DNA of 43,034 nt from UBA5614 sp034678545 (GCA_034678545.1 JAXDBS010000014.1:1-43034); one strand, 5' to 3'. Shown: positions 1 through 9,223, counted from the first letter of the stretch. Made by a program: numbers and translations. The notes: generated from the sequence alone by a model not told the origin.

Positions 1-1849
1 TCACGCTGTCGGCCGCGCCTGTGTTGCCGGGCTCGAAGGCCAGAGTGATCTGCCCGCCGTCGACGCCCGCGCTGACCGCTGCCAGCGGTTGCAGTTGCGT
101 CCCGTTGACTTTGATGATGCGGTAGGAGCGTTCGCCGTCGCACACGTTGTTGGTTTGCAGGTCATACGGCTGGGTGGTCAGCGAGCCGCTGTTGTAATGC
201 GTGTGCCCCCACAGTCCCAGGTCCAGTCCCAAAGCGCTCAGGCTGATCTGGTCCTGGTAATCGTAATGGTAAAAAAACACCTTGGTTTCCGCCTGCGTGG
301 ACGCCAGGTCCGCCTGCAGCCATTGCAACTGCGCTGCCGTGAAGCTGTCCGTGCCGTAAATCCCGGGCAGGTAGTCATCATAGCCGCCGGAATTGTTGTA
401 GGCTTCCAGGCCCACGTAGTGCACGTTTCCGTAGTTGAAACTGTAATCCTGCGTATGGTAGGGCCAGGCGGGCGAGGGATTGTCCAGCCAACTCCAGCCG
501 AAATTTTTCCACCAGTTGCGGCGCGACGTTCCGGCCGGCGGCGGCGTGGAGTCCCAGCCGCCGATGTCGTGGTTGCCCGACACCAGGTAGACAGGCACTT
601 CCAGCTCGCCCAGCAGGCGCTTGGCCTTGGTGTATTGGCGGGCGCCGGTATAGTCCTCCAGTTCACCTTCGTTGACCAGATCGCCGGTCAGCAGCACAAA
701 TTCCGGCCTGATGATATTGAGGTCATTGATCACTTCCCGGAAATCGACCGTCTCCGACGAATCCGCGGGATCGTAGCCGGCGTCGGAGGAAAAGGCGTGG
801 GTCGGCATGTGCACGTCCGTCACATGCGCGAAATAGTAATTCGTTTTGCGGGTGGGCAGCACCTGCACGCTGTGCCGGGTCCGGTCGCTGAGGCCGGCAG
901 CCGCGACGTGCAGGTCATACAGCTCATTCACATTCACGGCGGGCACCTGCGCCGTCAGCACCCAGCGGGGCGGACTCGTTTCATAATCAGTGTTGGCCAG
1001 GGGCAGGCCGTAAGTCAGATTCCCCTTTTGCAGCCAGGCGGTCCAACCTGTGGTGGCGGGATCAGCCACGCATTCGATGTTGAAAGTCTCGCCCGGGACC
1101 ACGATGGCGGGGATGTTGAGCAGCGGCCTCTGGATCACGGATAGGGTGTCCGGAGTCTCTGTGATTACTTCCGGAATGCTGTCGGCCGCCACGTCCGCCT
1201 CGAAGCGCGGATTGAGGCTGCGCGTGCTGTAGGAGTAATGCCCGATCCCCGTGACGGAGGAGAAGCTCGCCCCCAGTACAATCAGGCCGGACAGCCCGCT
1301 TTGATCGAACAGGTAGTCGTCTATGACAAGCTCGCCGCTGCCGTCATTCACTTTCCAGGCCCCGCTGCCGTTCAGCGTCTGGGTGCAGACGGCGTCCGCC
1401 ACCCTGAACAGCACGCCCTCGTAAGCCTCCGCGTTCGCCTCCAGAGTGCTCACCTCCTCTGCGGGCGGCAGGGCGTTGCCTGTGCTTTCCACCTGGTAGT
1501 AAGCGATGCTGCGGAGCTCGGTCAGACCGTAATATTCATACACCTGCCCCGTCAATGTCAGCAGTGTCCCGGGTTCCGGGGAATGCGCGCTGTCATATAC
1601 CAAAATGCCTTTCCAGGCGCCGCCTTCCGGCATGGAGATGAAGTAACCGCTGCCGCCTCCGTAACCGCTGGCAGTGACGATCCCCTGCGTGGTCACGGCC
1701 TGGTTGGCATAAGGGGACGGATAAGTGCCCGGACCTGCATTGGTTGTGTATTGAATCTCGTATATGGTGACCGCGCCAAGCCCTGTGGCCGTAAGCAGCG
1801 CTGCCAAAACGGTCAGTGAACCGATCAGAAACCTGAAGCCAATTTTCAT
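1..1849 (-). CDS. Secreted calcineurin-like metallophosphoesterase (C-terminus cut off by window edge)
   Basis: The frame is open from an ATG at 1849 to the window edge, about 616 codons. The start is supported by a GAGGG Shine-Dalgarno just upstream. Residues 1-26 are a Sec signal peptide (MKIG, hydrophobic core, ATGLGA). Residues about 26-145 resemble the OB-fold/DUF5689-like domain often found in front of secreted nucleases and phosphoesterases (QAVTTQGIVTASG). An Ig-like stretch follows. The metallophosphoesterase core shows DVH near residue 345, GD near 389, GNHD near 426 and GHTH near 549, so all metal-ligand motifs are present. The family hydrolyses phosphomono- or diesters with a two-metal centre; the substrate cannot be read from sequence. 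The protein is presumably exported, and a C-terminal sorting domain may lie outside the window. Confidence 0.88.
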   Translation of the reverse strand, partial: MKIGFRFLIGSLTVLAALLTATGLGAVTIYEIQYTTNAGPGTYPSPYANQAVTTQGIVTASGYGGGSGYFISMPEGGAWKGILVYDSAHSPEPGTLLTLTGQVYEYYGLTELRSIAYYQVESTGNALPPAEEVSTLEANAEAYEGVLFRVADAVCTQTLNGSGAWKVNDGSGELVIDDYLFDQSGLSGLIVLGASFSSVTGIGHYSYSTRSLNPRFEADVAADSIPEVITETPDTLSVIQRPLLNIPAIVVPGETFNIECVADPATTGWTAWLQKGNLTYGLPLANTDYETSPPRWVLTAQVPAVNVNELYDLHVAAAGLSDRTRHSVQVLPTRKTNYYFAHVTDVHMPTHAFSSDAGYDPADSSETVDFREVINDLNIIRPEFVLLTGDLVNEGELEDYTGARQYTKAKRLLGELEVPVYLVSGNHDIGGWDSTPPPAGTSRRNWWKNFGWSWLDNPSPAWPYHTQDYSFNYGNVHYVGLEAYNNSGGYDDYLPGIYGTDSFTAAQLQWLQADLASTQAETKVFFYHYDYQDQISLSALGLDLGLWGHTHYNSGSLTTQPYDLQTNNVCDGERSYRIIKVNGTQLQPLAAVSAGVDGGQITLAFEPGNTGAADSV

Positions 1850-1869
1850 GCTTTCCCTCATCTTTATTC

Positions 1870-1898
1870 CTTGTATTTCTATTTGCCGGATTTGTAAA
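1870..1898 (-). promoter_or_regulatory. Candidate sigma-70-like promoter of the metallophosphoesterase gene
   Basis: Read on the minus strand, TTTACA (1893-1898) and TACAAG (1870-1875) are separated by 17 bp. The predicted start would leave a leader of about 15 nt ending in the GAGGG ribosome-binding site. Box matches are moderate. Confidence 0.4.
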
Positions 1899-1935
1899 GA
1901 GACATTTTCGCGGTCGTTAATTTTCCTGCCCCGCC

Positions 1936-1999
1936 CCTGCTTGCACTACGGACCCATTACGGACCCATTACGGACTTTATCCGTAATGGGTAAGTAATG
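1936..1999 (+). repeat. Dispersed 64-bp palindromic element, copy 1
   Basis: The copy begins CCTGCTTGCACTACGGA, has two tandem CCCATTACGGA units and ends GGGTAAGTAATG. The second unit forms a 12-bp hairpin (1963-1974 with 1980-1991, loop CTTTA). It is 62/64 identical to the copy at 27413-27476 (opposite strand) and close to the copy at 8061-8124. Similarity to the second copy continues beyond 1999 (CTTCCCGG...GCCGGG). It lies between the start of the metallophosphoesterase gene and the end of the next minus-strand gene. Confidence 0.9.
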
Positions 2000-2166
2000 C
2001 TTCCCGGGGCGAAGCAGGTGCCGGGATGCCTCCGGCCAAGGGCGGCAGGGAATTATCCGCCCCTTTCCCGCTTCAGCAGATAGCCGTTCAAGTTTGTTTT
2101 ACAACGTGTGTTGTCTGTTCCCTACAATAATGTTCCTCTACCATTTGATACAACTTGATCAGGCGG

Positions 2167-5100
2167 TCATTTTCCTGTTCCCGGATGGGACAGCCGATCG
2201 CTAACGGGAGCCAATTCTTGGTCGCGGAAAGTGGTGACCGCCACCACTTTGAAGAAGGTCTGGCTGCTTTCGTCGGGCGTATAGGTAAAGGAATTGGTGT
2301 AAATAACGGCATCGGGCAGGGCGTTAAAATGATCCGGCCGTTCCGAGACAAAGACGCGGTAGGCATAAGCGCCCTCCACCGCCGGCCAGTTCAGGGTTAT
2401 GTCGTCTCCGAAGCGTGCGATGGTGACTACGGGCGCTTCAAGTTCAGCCGGGACAGCCCCGCTGGCGAGGAATACGGTGACAGGGACGTTGGAAGTGAGG
2501 TATCCGGTGTCAGACGGGTTGGCGGGATCGTAGACCGTGGAGTTGTTGAACACAAAGCGGCTGCGGTCGGGCCCATAGACCGGAACGGTATAATGGAACC
2601 TCTCGTACTGCGAGTAGTAGGTTGCGTCCATGGGCCGGTTGACGCGGACGGCGAGGTTGGCGCCCGTGTAATTGAATACATAGGTGAAGGGGATAAAGAT
2701 GTAGTTTTGGCCGGCGGGGAAATCCACGACTCCGTCAAACACGAGGGTGTAGTCGTTGAAATTGAGCCAGCTCGCCGTTTCATCGGCGGCGGAGGTATTT
2801 TTCACCCAGATTTTGACCGGCTTGTCCTCCAGGGCCTGGGAAAAATTGTTCAGGTAGCCGATCCCGACGAGGGAGCCGGAGGACATCTGCATTTCCTGCG
2901 CGGTGTAGATGGTTTCGCTGAGGCTGTTCTTGTATATAAAGGCCAGGGGCAGAGTGTAGTTGTGGGTGGTGCCCTGCAGGTCGCCGACCAGGGCCGTGTA
3001 TGTGCCTGCTGGGTGAATCAGAACCGCGGTCGTATCGGTCACATCGTTGGCGGCATTCTGGTCGCCGCTCAGGATGACTTGTCCGTAAAGGTTGACGCTG
3101 CCTTCCAGGGGAGGCGTCCAGGACAGGGTGTAGGAAGCGCTGGCGTCATGGGCCAGGGGGTCTCCGGTGACGCTGAGCAAGGCCAGTTCCGTGGGGCCGG
3201 CTGCTGACATGAGCTTCAAAGTGTAATCGCTTTGAGTAACAGAGCCCCAGTTCCGCACCGTGATCATAAAATCGTTGGACTGGCCGGCAATGGCATAAGG
3301 CAAGCAGGTAAGTTCCACGGCCTTGAGGTCGTTGGGCACCAGTTGTTCCATCAGAATGGTGTCCAGGTACAGATAGGCGTAGGTGGCGGCATAAGTGGTG
3401 CGGAAAGCGATGTGGCTGTCCGTCCCTGCATAGTCTCCCAAGCCGAGACTGTACTGAGCATAGGTTTGGGTGGGGATAATGGTTTGCAGAGGATTGAAGG
3501 TAGATGGATCAGCCGGATCGGACATGGTCCCGACGCACAGAGTGATCCCGGAGGAAAGCGATCCCATCCGAGCCCAATAACTCAGCCGGATATTGCTGAT
3601 ACCGACTGTGACCTCGGGAGAAACCAGGTAGAGCTCGGCGTCAAGGTCGGAATGATTATGCATCCAGACGCAGTTTGGCTCGGTGTCAAATCCTCCGGCA
3701 TAAGTCTGGACCGTTGCATAGGGGGTGTCAGATAAGATCAGCGGGTCCCAGCCCCAGGGCAGAGCAGGGGCGGTAACTCCGTCGAAGTTCTGGGCATAGG
3801 GCAGGGCATTGATGCGCGGGTCAACGCAGGTGCCGGAAATCTGGACCTGAAAGGGCGGCCTCAGGCCTGTGGTAAAGGAAACGCTGGCAGTATGGTCTCC
3901 GGCGGCGGCGGGCTGGTAGTTCACATTGATATGGCGGGTTTCATTCGGAGCCAATTGGACAGGAAATTCCGGCAGGTCTTCCAGAGAGAAATAGGCGCTG
4001 CCGGTAAAATCAACGCCTGTGACGGTCAGGGAGTCGCCGCCGGTATTGGCAAAGCAGATCTTTTGGGTGCGGACATAGTTGATCACCTGGGTACCGAACT
4101 TCAGGCTGTCAGGGGTGAAACTGAGTTGGGGCGCAGCAGGGACCTGACCCAAAGTAAATCTGGTATTGGGGTACGAGGCGCGTGAAGTGGCTGCAACAGC
4201 GGGATCTTCCGGATCGGGATTGATCGAGTCCGAATAGTAGGAAATCCCATGATATACACCTGTGGTTGGCGTGCACCGGAAATAGTAGGATGAACTGGGT
4301 GCATACCCGGGCGTGTTTTCATCGAAGGCGATGACGAGGTTGTCAGTCCGGTTGTAGATGAAGGGGATGTCGAGGATGATCTCCTTCCAGCCGATGCCGG
4401 CCGTGATATCCCAGGTTCCGTCATAGACCAGGGTCATGTCCTGCACAGGCAGCCAGGCGGCTCCTGCGGAGGGAAATTCACTTTGAGCAGTATGCCCCAT
4501 CCAGATGCGGAAGTCTCTGGTATTGACCGGCGCTTCCGTGTTACCATACTCGTAGGCCAGCCGCTCGATGCGGTAACCGTCCGGATAATCGAACCAGCCG
4601 GCCGGATAGATCACCTGCGAATAGGTGTAACCGTAATATGGATAAACGGGGATGTAGGAGATGCTGGTGCCGGTCCCGATAATGATCCGGCTGGAGATCA
4701 CGGCGGTCACTCCGATTTCGATGACGCTGGAGCCGGGATCGGTCTCGCCCAGGACGATGGTGCCGGAATAGGGGCCTTCTTCCAATGGCGCTGTAAAGGT
4801 ATAGGGCAGGTAAAGCGTGTCCAGGGGCGGGATGGTGAAATTAAGTGAATCGCCAAAATCAAACTGGGGCGGCGCCAGTAATGAGAAAGAGAGCTGCGTG
4901 TCGCCGCGGTTCCAGACCATGAGGTTGTCCCCAATCAACGCGGCGGGCAGGATGGTTCCGAAGTCCAGGACAGGGTTAGCGCCAAATTGGGCACCGGTGG
5001 TGAAAACGAAAACCTGGAAGCCGGGATCGCCCGGATCGCTTTCCCCGTCTATGTTGACGGCCCTGACCGTCCACCACCAGGAATCGTAGTAACCCAGATC

Positions 5101-7665
5101 AAGGCCGGGGATTTCGACCAGGTCAAGGCTGGCGGCGGGGTAATCCAGAATGTGCACGTATTCGCCGAAGATGGCGGCTTCACTCGAGGCGACATAGACC
5201 TTGTATTGCGTGATGGGGTGCCCGGCATCAGGCTCTGACCAGGTGACGGTGACATTCAGGGGGTCCAAATCCACTGAATTGTCTGCCGGAGTGAGCAGTG
5301 TCACCGGACCGGGGTATTCCGGGATCTCGGTGAACGTTCCTTCGTCGGCTCCGATATCGGGTTTGGTCAGACTCCGCTCCTGGCTGTCGTGGTCATAGGC
5401 GACCCCGCTCACGGACAGGGCATTGCCTTCCGCGATAGTGGGGGTTGCGGGGTCGAGGTGGACATCGATCGTTGTGCCGGTGCTCAGGAAGGGCACGTCC
5501 TCCGTATAGGAGCCCTGGTCGATGGTGGCGGCCGCCGTTTTGTAGGAGGCCAGGGTCTGATAGGACGTTGTGTTGAAATAAGCGATCAGGTTCCGGGTGC
5601 CTGGTGTTCCGGCGTAGTAGATGTTCCGGTCGGTGGCGGGATCAAAGACGTCGAACCCTGCGGTCGTTTTCCAGAGGGCGACGGATTGGCCCGTCGAGCC
5701 GGGAGTGCTTTTGTTGACCACGATGTTGTTCCTCAGGCTGAAGGCGGTGCCGCCGCTGAGGTAGATCCCGGCCGTTGAGAATTGGGAATACGTGCACGAG
5801 GTTTCCAGGCGGATCGTGTTGTAATGGATATTGCTGGTCCCTCCGGCTTCGACCTTGATCCCTATCACGCCCAGGGTGGCGTTGCCGCTGCTGTGCAGGT
5901 CATAGACCATGTTGTTGTAAATGTTGTTGTTGGCCGCGCCTGCAACTGTGATCCCGCTGACGACGCCGGAGTTGGAAGTGAGCGTATAGGAGATGGAGTG
6001 GATCTTGTTTGCGGTGACATTGCAGGTCGTCCCGCCGGCGATATAGATGCCGTGGGAATAGAGCGCGTTGGTTTGGATATTATAGAAGTCGTTGCTGTAA
6101 ACGGTGTGGTTGCCTGCGCCCAGCCAGACCAAATAGTTCTCCGAGCCGGCATTCTTGGTGATGTCGTGGACGCTGTTGTGGGTGAAGGAAACCTGTCCGC
6201 CCAGGGCCTGCAGGGCACACCAGGGGTAGTTGGAAGCCAGGAGGAAATCCGAGATCTCGTTGTTGTTGAATTCGGTATAGCCGTCCGCGTGATAGAGGCA
6301 GGTGAATCCGTAATTGGATGAGCTGCCGCCCGTGAATTCGTTGTTTTCTATCAGGATGCTGTTGGTCGCGCCTTCCGTGTAAATGCCGCACTGGTCACTG
6401 GACATGGTGGAGAGAAAGCTGACGTCGTTACCGTCGATCAATGTGCCCGTGCCCCAAGTGTGCGTAAAGGCGGTCTTGTAAATATCGGTCAGGACGTTCC
6501 CCTCTACAGTCGTGCTGGCGCATTCGCTGCCTGAACCGTATCCCTGCAAAGCCATCCCGTGGCAGAACTTTTCGATCGTGTTGTTGCCGAAATAATTGCC
6601 GTCGTTGGATCCGGAGTCGCCGCCCTGGGAATAGATGGCGTAGTTGTCGCCCGAACTGTAAGTGGAGGTGGCGATCCGGCAGTTAACGATCTCGTTCCAG
6701 GACGCCCCGTTACCGTTCAGGCCCTGCAGCCAAAAGCCTTTCTGCAGCGTGTTGGGGCCGTTCACGTCGATATTGTTAAAAGTGATGTAATCCACACCCT
6801 GCAGCTTGAATCCAAAAGAGCCGTAACCTCCTGGTACGGCCAGAACCGGTTGCGCGCCCACAGATGATTGGAAAGTGATGTGCCGCAGCGAAGTGCCGGT
6901 GGTTGTGATGGTCTGGGGCAGTTCATTAAATATGCCTGTGCCTACAGCGAAAGAAACGCCTCCGGTGCCTACCCCGTGCAGGTTGAGGTCGGTGACGGCG
7001 GCTGTAAAACTGGCATAATCAGCTCCCATACCTCCGATGGTATAATTGCCGGTCAGAGGCACCGGCGTGAACGCGATCAGGCGGATATTGTCCACGGATA
7101 TGGCAGGCTGGGTGCCGAACGCGTCGTCATTCTGCCAGGTAAAGACCAGCCTGCGGATGGATGCGCCGCTCAGACTGTACCTGATCACCGCCGTCTGCCA
7201 GCATTCTGACATCCCGAAGGAACCAAGCAGAATGGCGGAGCCCATGACCGTGCTGGGTGAGGCGGGATAACCGGCTGTCGGCACGTAGGTGGCGGAGGCG
7301 AGGTAGACCAGCAGACGGTCGGAGCCGCTGGCGCCCATGCCCCTCCAGTTGAAGGTCAGGCCCAGGGCTGTGGCGCCAGGCACGGAAAACTGGCGGTAAA
7401 AATGCGAGGTCTGCGCAGTGGTCAGGCTGTAATTGTTGTTGGTGCCGCCGTCGCTCGAGATGAAAGCGCCGTTGGTGCCGTTGAGGGCCCCCACGGGACC
7501 CACATGCCAGGTGTTGGTGACGTCGTTGACAACCGACCAGTTGTTGGTGGCAAATGAGCTTCCGTTCTCAAAACCGCCGTCGCCGTAGGGATCGATCAGT
7601 TGGGCCGCCAGGCCGGAAAGGCCCAAAAACAGGCTGAGAAACATGGATAAAATGCTCTTGATCAT
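2167..7665 (-). CDS. Giant secreted beta-helix / fibronectin-III / Hydin-like protein (1832 aa)
   Basis: I chose the ATG at 7665, preceded by AGGGAGC, because it opens directly into a signal peptide (MIKSILSMFLSLFLGLSGLAAQ); the frame continues 16 codons upstream without better support. Approximate modules: jelly-roll/lectin-like domain 20-205; right-handed parallel beta-helix of NosD type 207-650 (many NN/GN-turn repeats); FN3 778-890; ASPM-SPD2-Hydin-like 893-995; module A 995-1175; a second Hydin-like domain 1178-1283; MAM/lectin-like 1285-1438; CARDB-like 1440-1545; module B 1552-1735, which repeats module A; FN3 1740-1825. Modules A and B align around WLPVQDMTLVYDGTWD and WLNFNDYTLVFDGVVD. 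It is probably an exported surface protein involved in adhesion or polymer contact. It ends with FN3 and no FlgD-like sorting tail. No catalytic residues are recognisable. Confidence 0.88.
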   Translation of the reverse strand: MIKSILSMFLSLFLGLSGLAAQLIDPYGDGGFENGSSFATNNWSVVNDVTNTWHVGPVGALNGTNGAFISSDGGTNNNYSLTTAQTSHFYRQFSVPGATALGLTFNWRGMGASGSDRLLVYLASATYVPTAGYPASPSTVMGSAILLGSFGMSECWQTAVIRYSLSGASIRRLVFTWQNDDAFGTQPAISVDNIRLIAFTPVPLTGNYTIGGMGADYASFTAAVTDLNLHGVGTGGVSFAVGTGIFNELPQTITTTGTSLRHITFQSSVGAQPVLAVPGGYGSFGFKLQGVDYITFNNIDVNGPNTLQKGFWLQGLNGNGASWNEIVNCRIATSTYSSGDNYAIYSQGGDSGSNDGNYFGNNTIEKFCHGMALQGYGSGSECASTTVEGNVLTDIYKTAFTHTWGTGTLIDGNDVSFLSTMSSDQCGIYTEGATNSILIENNEFTGGSSSNYGFTCLYHADGYTEFNNNEISDFLLASNYPWCALQALGGQVSFTHNSVHDITKNAGSENYLVWLGAGNHTVYSNDFYNIQTNALYSHGIYIAGGTTCNVTANKIHSISYTLTSNSGVVSGITVAGAANNNIYNNMVYDLHSSGNATLGVIGIKVEAGGTSNIHYNTIRLETSCTYSQFSTAGIYLSGGTAFSLRNNIVVNKSTPGSTGQSVALWKTTAGFDVFDPATDRNIYYAGTPGTRNLIAYFNTTSYQTLASYKTAAATIDQGSYTEDVPFLSTGTTIDVHLDPATPTIAEGNALSVSGVAYDHDSQERSLTKPDIGADEGTFTEIPEYPGPVTLLTPADNSVDLDPLNVTVTWSEPDAGHPITQYKVYVASSEAAIFGEYVHILDYPAASLDLVEIPGLDLGYYDSWWWTVRAVNIDGESDPGDPGFQVFVFTTGAQFGANPVLDFGTILPAALIGDNLMVWNRGDTQLSFSLLAPPQFDFGDSLNFTIPPLDTLYLPYTFTAPLEEGPYSGTIVLGETDPGSSVIEIGVTAVISSRIIIGTGTSISYIPVYPYYGYTYSQVIYPAGWFDYPDGYRIERLAYEYGNTEAPVNTRDFRIWMGHTAQSEFPSAGAAWLPVQDMTLVYDGTWDITAGIGWKEIILDIPFIYNRTDNLVIAFDENTPGYAPSSSYYFRCTPTTGVYHGISYYSDSINPDPEDPAVAATSRASYPNTRFTLGQVPAAPQLSFTPDSLKFGTQVINYVRTQKICFANTGGDSLTVTGVDFTGSAYFSLEDLPEFPVQLAPNETRHINVNYQPAAAGDHTASVSFTTGLRPPFQVQISGTCVDPRINALPYAQNFDGVTAPALPWGWDPLILSDTPYATVQTYAGGFDTEPNCVWMHNHSDLDAELYLVSPEVTVGISNIRLSYWARMGSLSSGITLCVGTMSDPADPSTFNPLQTIIPTQTYAQYSLGLGDYAGTDSHIAFRTTYAATYAYLYLDTILMEQLVPNDLKAVELTCLPYAIAGQSNDFMITVRNWGSVTQSDYTLKLMSAAGPTELALLSVTGDPLAHDASASYTLSWTPPLEGSVNLYGQVILSGDQNAANDVTDTTAVLIHPAGTYTALVGDLQGTTHNYTLPLAFIYKNSLSETIYTAQEMQMSSGSLVGIGYLNNFSQALEDKPVKIWVKNTSAADETASWLNFNDYTLVFDGVVDFPAGQNYIFIPFTYVFNYTGANLAVRVNRPMDATYYSQYERFHYTVPVYGPDRSRFVFNNSTVYDPANPSDTGYLTSNVPVTVFLASGAVPAELEAPVVTIARFGDDITLNWPAVEGAYAYRVFVSERPDHFNALPDAVIYTNSFTYTPDESSQTFFKVVAVTTFRDQELAPVSDRLSHPGTGK

Positions 7666-7854
7666 GATTGCTCCCTGATTGAATGTTGTGAATGAAAATG
7701 CAGTCTCCCGCAAGCGCTATACGGGATGATTGGTTTCGCTATGAAAACCGTTCCGGAAATAAGCCTCATACTTTTACCTCCGGCCTTTTGCCGCACGGCT
7801 GAATCATCTGTCCGGGACGGCTGACAGCCGTCCATGCCTCGATTACTGTTTTTA

Positions 7855-7886
7855 TGAAAGAATTGTTTATCCAATCCTGTCAAGTA
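7855..7886 (-). promoter_or_regulatory. Promoter-like box TACTTGACAGGATT upstream of the 1832-aa secreted protein
   Basis: On the minus strand 7886-7873 reads TACTTGACAGGATT, which contains a perfect -35 TTGACA (7878-7883). The same 14-mer occurs upstream of the 1699-aa secreted protein at 42460-42473. No good -10 lies at 16-18 bp here; T/A-rich sequence follows slightly further downstream. The leader to the ATG would be about 190 nt. Confidence 0.45.
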
Positions 7887-8060
7887 CTAAATACGAATAG
7901 AAATGAACAGTATTTTCCCGCTTGAGTGAATCTTATTTTCATTATACGATGTTAATGCCATCTGGTGAATCAACTTTCCTGACAGTTTGTTTCATGCTTA
8001 ATCCTCGCTTTCACTGTCAATTGGTTTCAGGAAACATCAGCTTTTTCCCTGTGCATCTTC

Positions 8061-8124
8061 CCTGCTTGCACTACGGATCCATTACTTACCCATTACGGAC
8101 TTTGTCCGTAATGGGTAAGTAATG
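8061..8124 (+). repeat. Dispersed 64-bp palindromic element, copy 2 (20-bp perfect stem)
   Basis: Same length and ends as copy 1. Here 8081-8100 is a perfect 20-bp inverted repeat of 8104-8123 with a 3-nt TTT loop. The substitutions relative to copy 1 (GG to TT and A to G) each add base pairs and lengthen the stem from 12 to 20 bp. Similarity to copy 1 extends to about 8150. Confidence 0.9.
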
Positions 8125-8249
8125 CTTCCCGGAGCGGACGGGGAGCCGGGTGTGAAAAACTGAGGGAGGCCCGGAGTGAGGCCGTGAGGGATTAAAAGAA
8201 ACAGGGATTAGCGCGTTTGATGATATAGCAGTCAACAGTACGGCACAGG

Positions 8250-8416
8250 TTAACCCGGCTAGTAACAGCCGGGGCAGCAAGCGAAATGAGATCTAGTCCG
8301 GAGGACGGCACCTCCGACTGAAATCCTGTCCAGTGCCTTCCTCCAAACTGAATAACCTTAGTGCGAATTACCCGGCACTTACGTTCCAGGTTACGAACAG
8401 TCGTCCTGACGGACTT
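8250..8416 (+). repeat. Hairpin-rich decayed intergenic repeat, related to 29422-29598
   Basis: It contains a CCCGGCT/AGCCGGG hairpin (8254-8273), AATCCTGTCCAGT (8322-8334), CCCGGCACTTACGT (8371-8384) and a GTCC-TGAC-GGAC hairpin (8403-8414). The last three have near-identical partners at 29494, 29422 and 29439, in a different order. Origin unknown; it may be the remains of a mobile element. Confidence 0.5.
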
Positions 8417-8650
8417 GGCAGTGAGACAGAAACGAGGCATGGGGCGAAAAGACATAACAGGCTGGGGCGGTCCCGGCAGGCTGTAAGACGGCTTTACGGC
8501 CCGGCTCTTTGTCCCCCAGCCCGGGATTGCCAACCCCAGGCAAGCAGCGCCAATTAAAACAAACAGGAAGCATCATATTAGTTTTAGCTAAAGTTCATAA
8601 CTGCTGGCAGAAAAGATCATTTTATTGTCCGCCATCGTTTTAGGGCTTTT

Positions 8651-8693
8651 TTGACAAAAATAACTTGACAGATTATTTGAACTGTTTAAAAGT
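8651..8693 (+). promoter_or_regulatory. Candidate promoter region with two TTGACA boxes
   Basis: TTGACA occurs at 8651-8656 and 8665-8670 in AT-rich sequence. The second lies in AACTTGACAGATT, similar to the CTTGACAGGATT box of the other secreted-protein genes. The -10 candidates (TATTTG at 8674, AAAAGT at 8688) are weak. If used, it would give a leader of about 550 nt before the gene at 9242. Confidence 0.4.
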
Positions 8694-8722
8694 TGATTTG
8701 TTTTCATTAGGGGGAACATCAG

Positions 8723-8776
8723 ATGAAAGCAATCGGAATGATTATGCGCCCGGCCTCAATGATCCCCCAGAGTTGA
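8723..8776 (+). CDS. Possible 17-aa small peptide (leader ORF)
   Basis: An ATG follows AGGGGGAACATC, the same leader box that precedes the gene at 9242. The 17 codons (MKAIGMIMRPASMIPQS) end at TGA. It could be a leader peptide or a chance frame; codon statistics cannot decide at this length. Confidence 0.2.
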   Translation: MKAIGMIMRPASMIPQS

Positions 8777-8921
8777 TAACATGAGCATTGATATTCAAAG
8801 GGGGAACATTTAGAGTTCAGCTGCTTTGTTTCAGATATTTACCGCACTCAGTCAGCCAGGCTCTATACATTTCCTCCCGATTAACGAGAAAAGCAACAGG
8901 TCTCAGCAAGGGGAAACAAGG

Positions 8922-9092
8922 ATGATTTTAAGGAGCCGCCTTTTTCAGATTCCAGGGCTATCCGTCCCGATCGCGACAGAATTGCCATATGCTCCAATCC
9001 CAAACCTGAGGCGCTCCGCCGGTGCTTTTCCCAACAAAAGATTGAACTGCCTTGCCAGACCAACCCGTAACGCCAATGACTCAGGAGAATAA
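8922..9092 (+). CDS. Possible 56-aa small protein, unknown
   Basis: The frame starts at an ATG 4 nt after CAAGGGGAAACA, another copy of the leader-like box, and runs 56 codons (begins MILRSRLFQIPG). There is no domain or signal peptide. It lies within the putative long leader of the gene at 9242. It may be chance coding in a decayed duplication. Confidence 0.2.
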   Translation: MILRSRLFQIPGLSVPIATELPYAPIPNLRRSAGAFPNKRLNCLARPTRNANDSGE

Positions 9093-9122
9093 TACATCCA
9101 TGGAAAAATAACGTCGAGATCA

Positions 9123-9223
9123 TAACAACGTCCGAAAACCGGCCTCCGTCCGCAGCCGTTGTTACCCACAAAGGGCGTGGGACCTGACAGGCAGACCGCC
9201 GGTTTCAAAACCAGGTCTTTTTT
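9123..9223 (+). promoter_or_regulatory. Candidate structured leader: terminator hairpin with competing upstream pairing
   Basis: At 9193-9218 AGACC pairs with GGTCT, and inside it GGTTT pairs with AAACC. A run of T follows (9218-9223), so this looks like an intrinsic terminator placed just before the ribosome-binding site of the gene at 9242. Upstream, TAACAACG (9123-9130) pairs with CGTTGTTA (9157-9164) and exposes AAACCGGC (9136-9143) in its loop. That 8-mer is the exact complement of GCCGGTTT (9198-9205), the 5' side of the terminator. The two pairings exclude each other, as in attenuators. Ligand unknown. Confidence 0.4.

Larger units (their letters stand above)
7887..9122. other. Long intergenic region between divergent secreted-protein genes
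   Basis: About 1.2 kb without a convincing gene. It holds the palindromic element at 8061-8124, a hairpin-rich decayed repeat at 8250-8416, tandem -35 boxes at 8651-8670 and four GGGG-AACA leader-like boxes (8709, 8796, 8906 and, just beyond, 9227). Frames open on either strand at 8192-8576 look like chance frames over repeat DNA: they show no recognisable domain and no ribosome-binding site. Confidence 0.6.

Noticed and set aside
89..1144. Long plus-strand frame opposite the metallophosphoesterase
   Set aside because: It is antisense to a gene with clear phosphoesterase motifs and its sequence is low-complexity V/G/Q-rich, typical of a shadow frame.
1936..1999. CRISPR-like reading of the tandem CCCATTACGGA units
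   Set aside because: There are only two adjacent units without spacers, and the element is a dispersed hairpin, not an array. No cas genes are present.
8192..8576. Overlapping frames on both strands in the 8.2-8.6 kb intergenic region
   Set aside because: They lie in repeat DNA also seen near 29.4 kb, without start signals or domain similarity.
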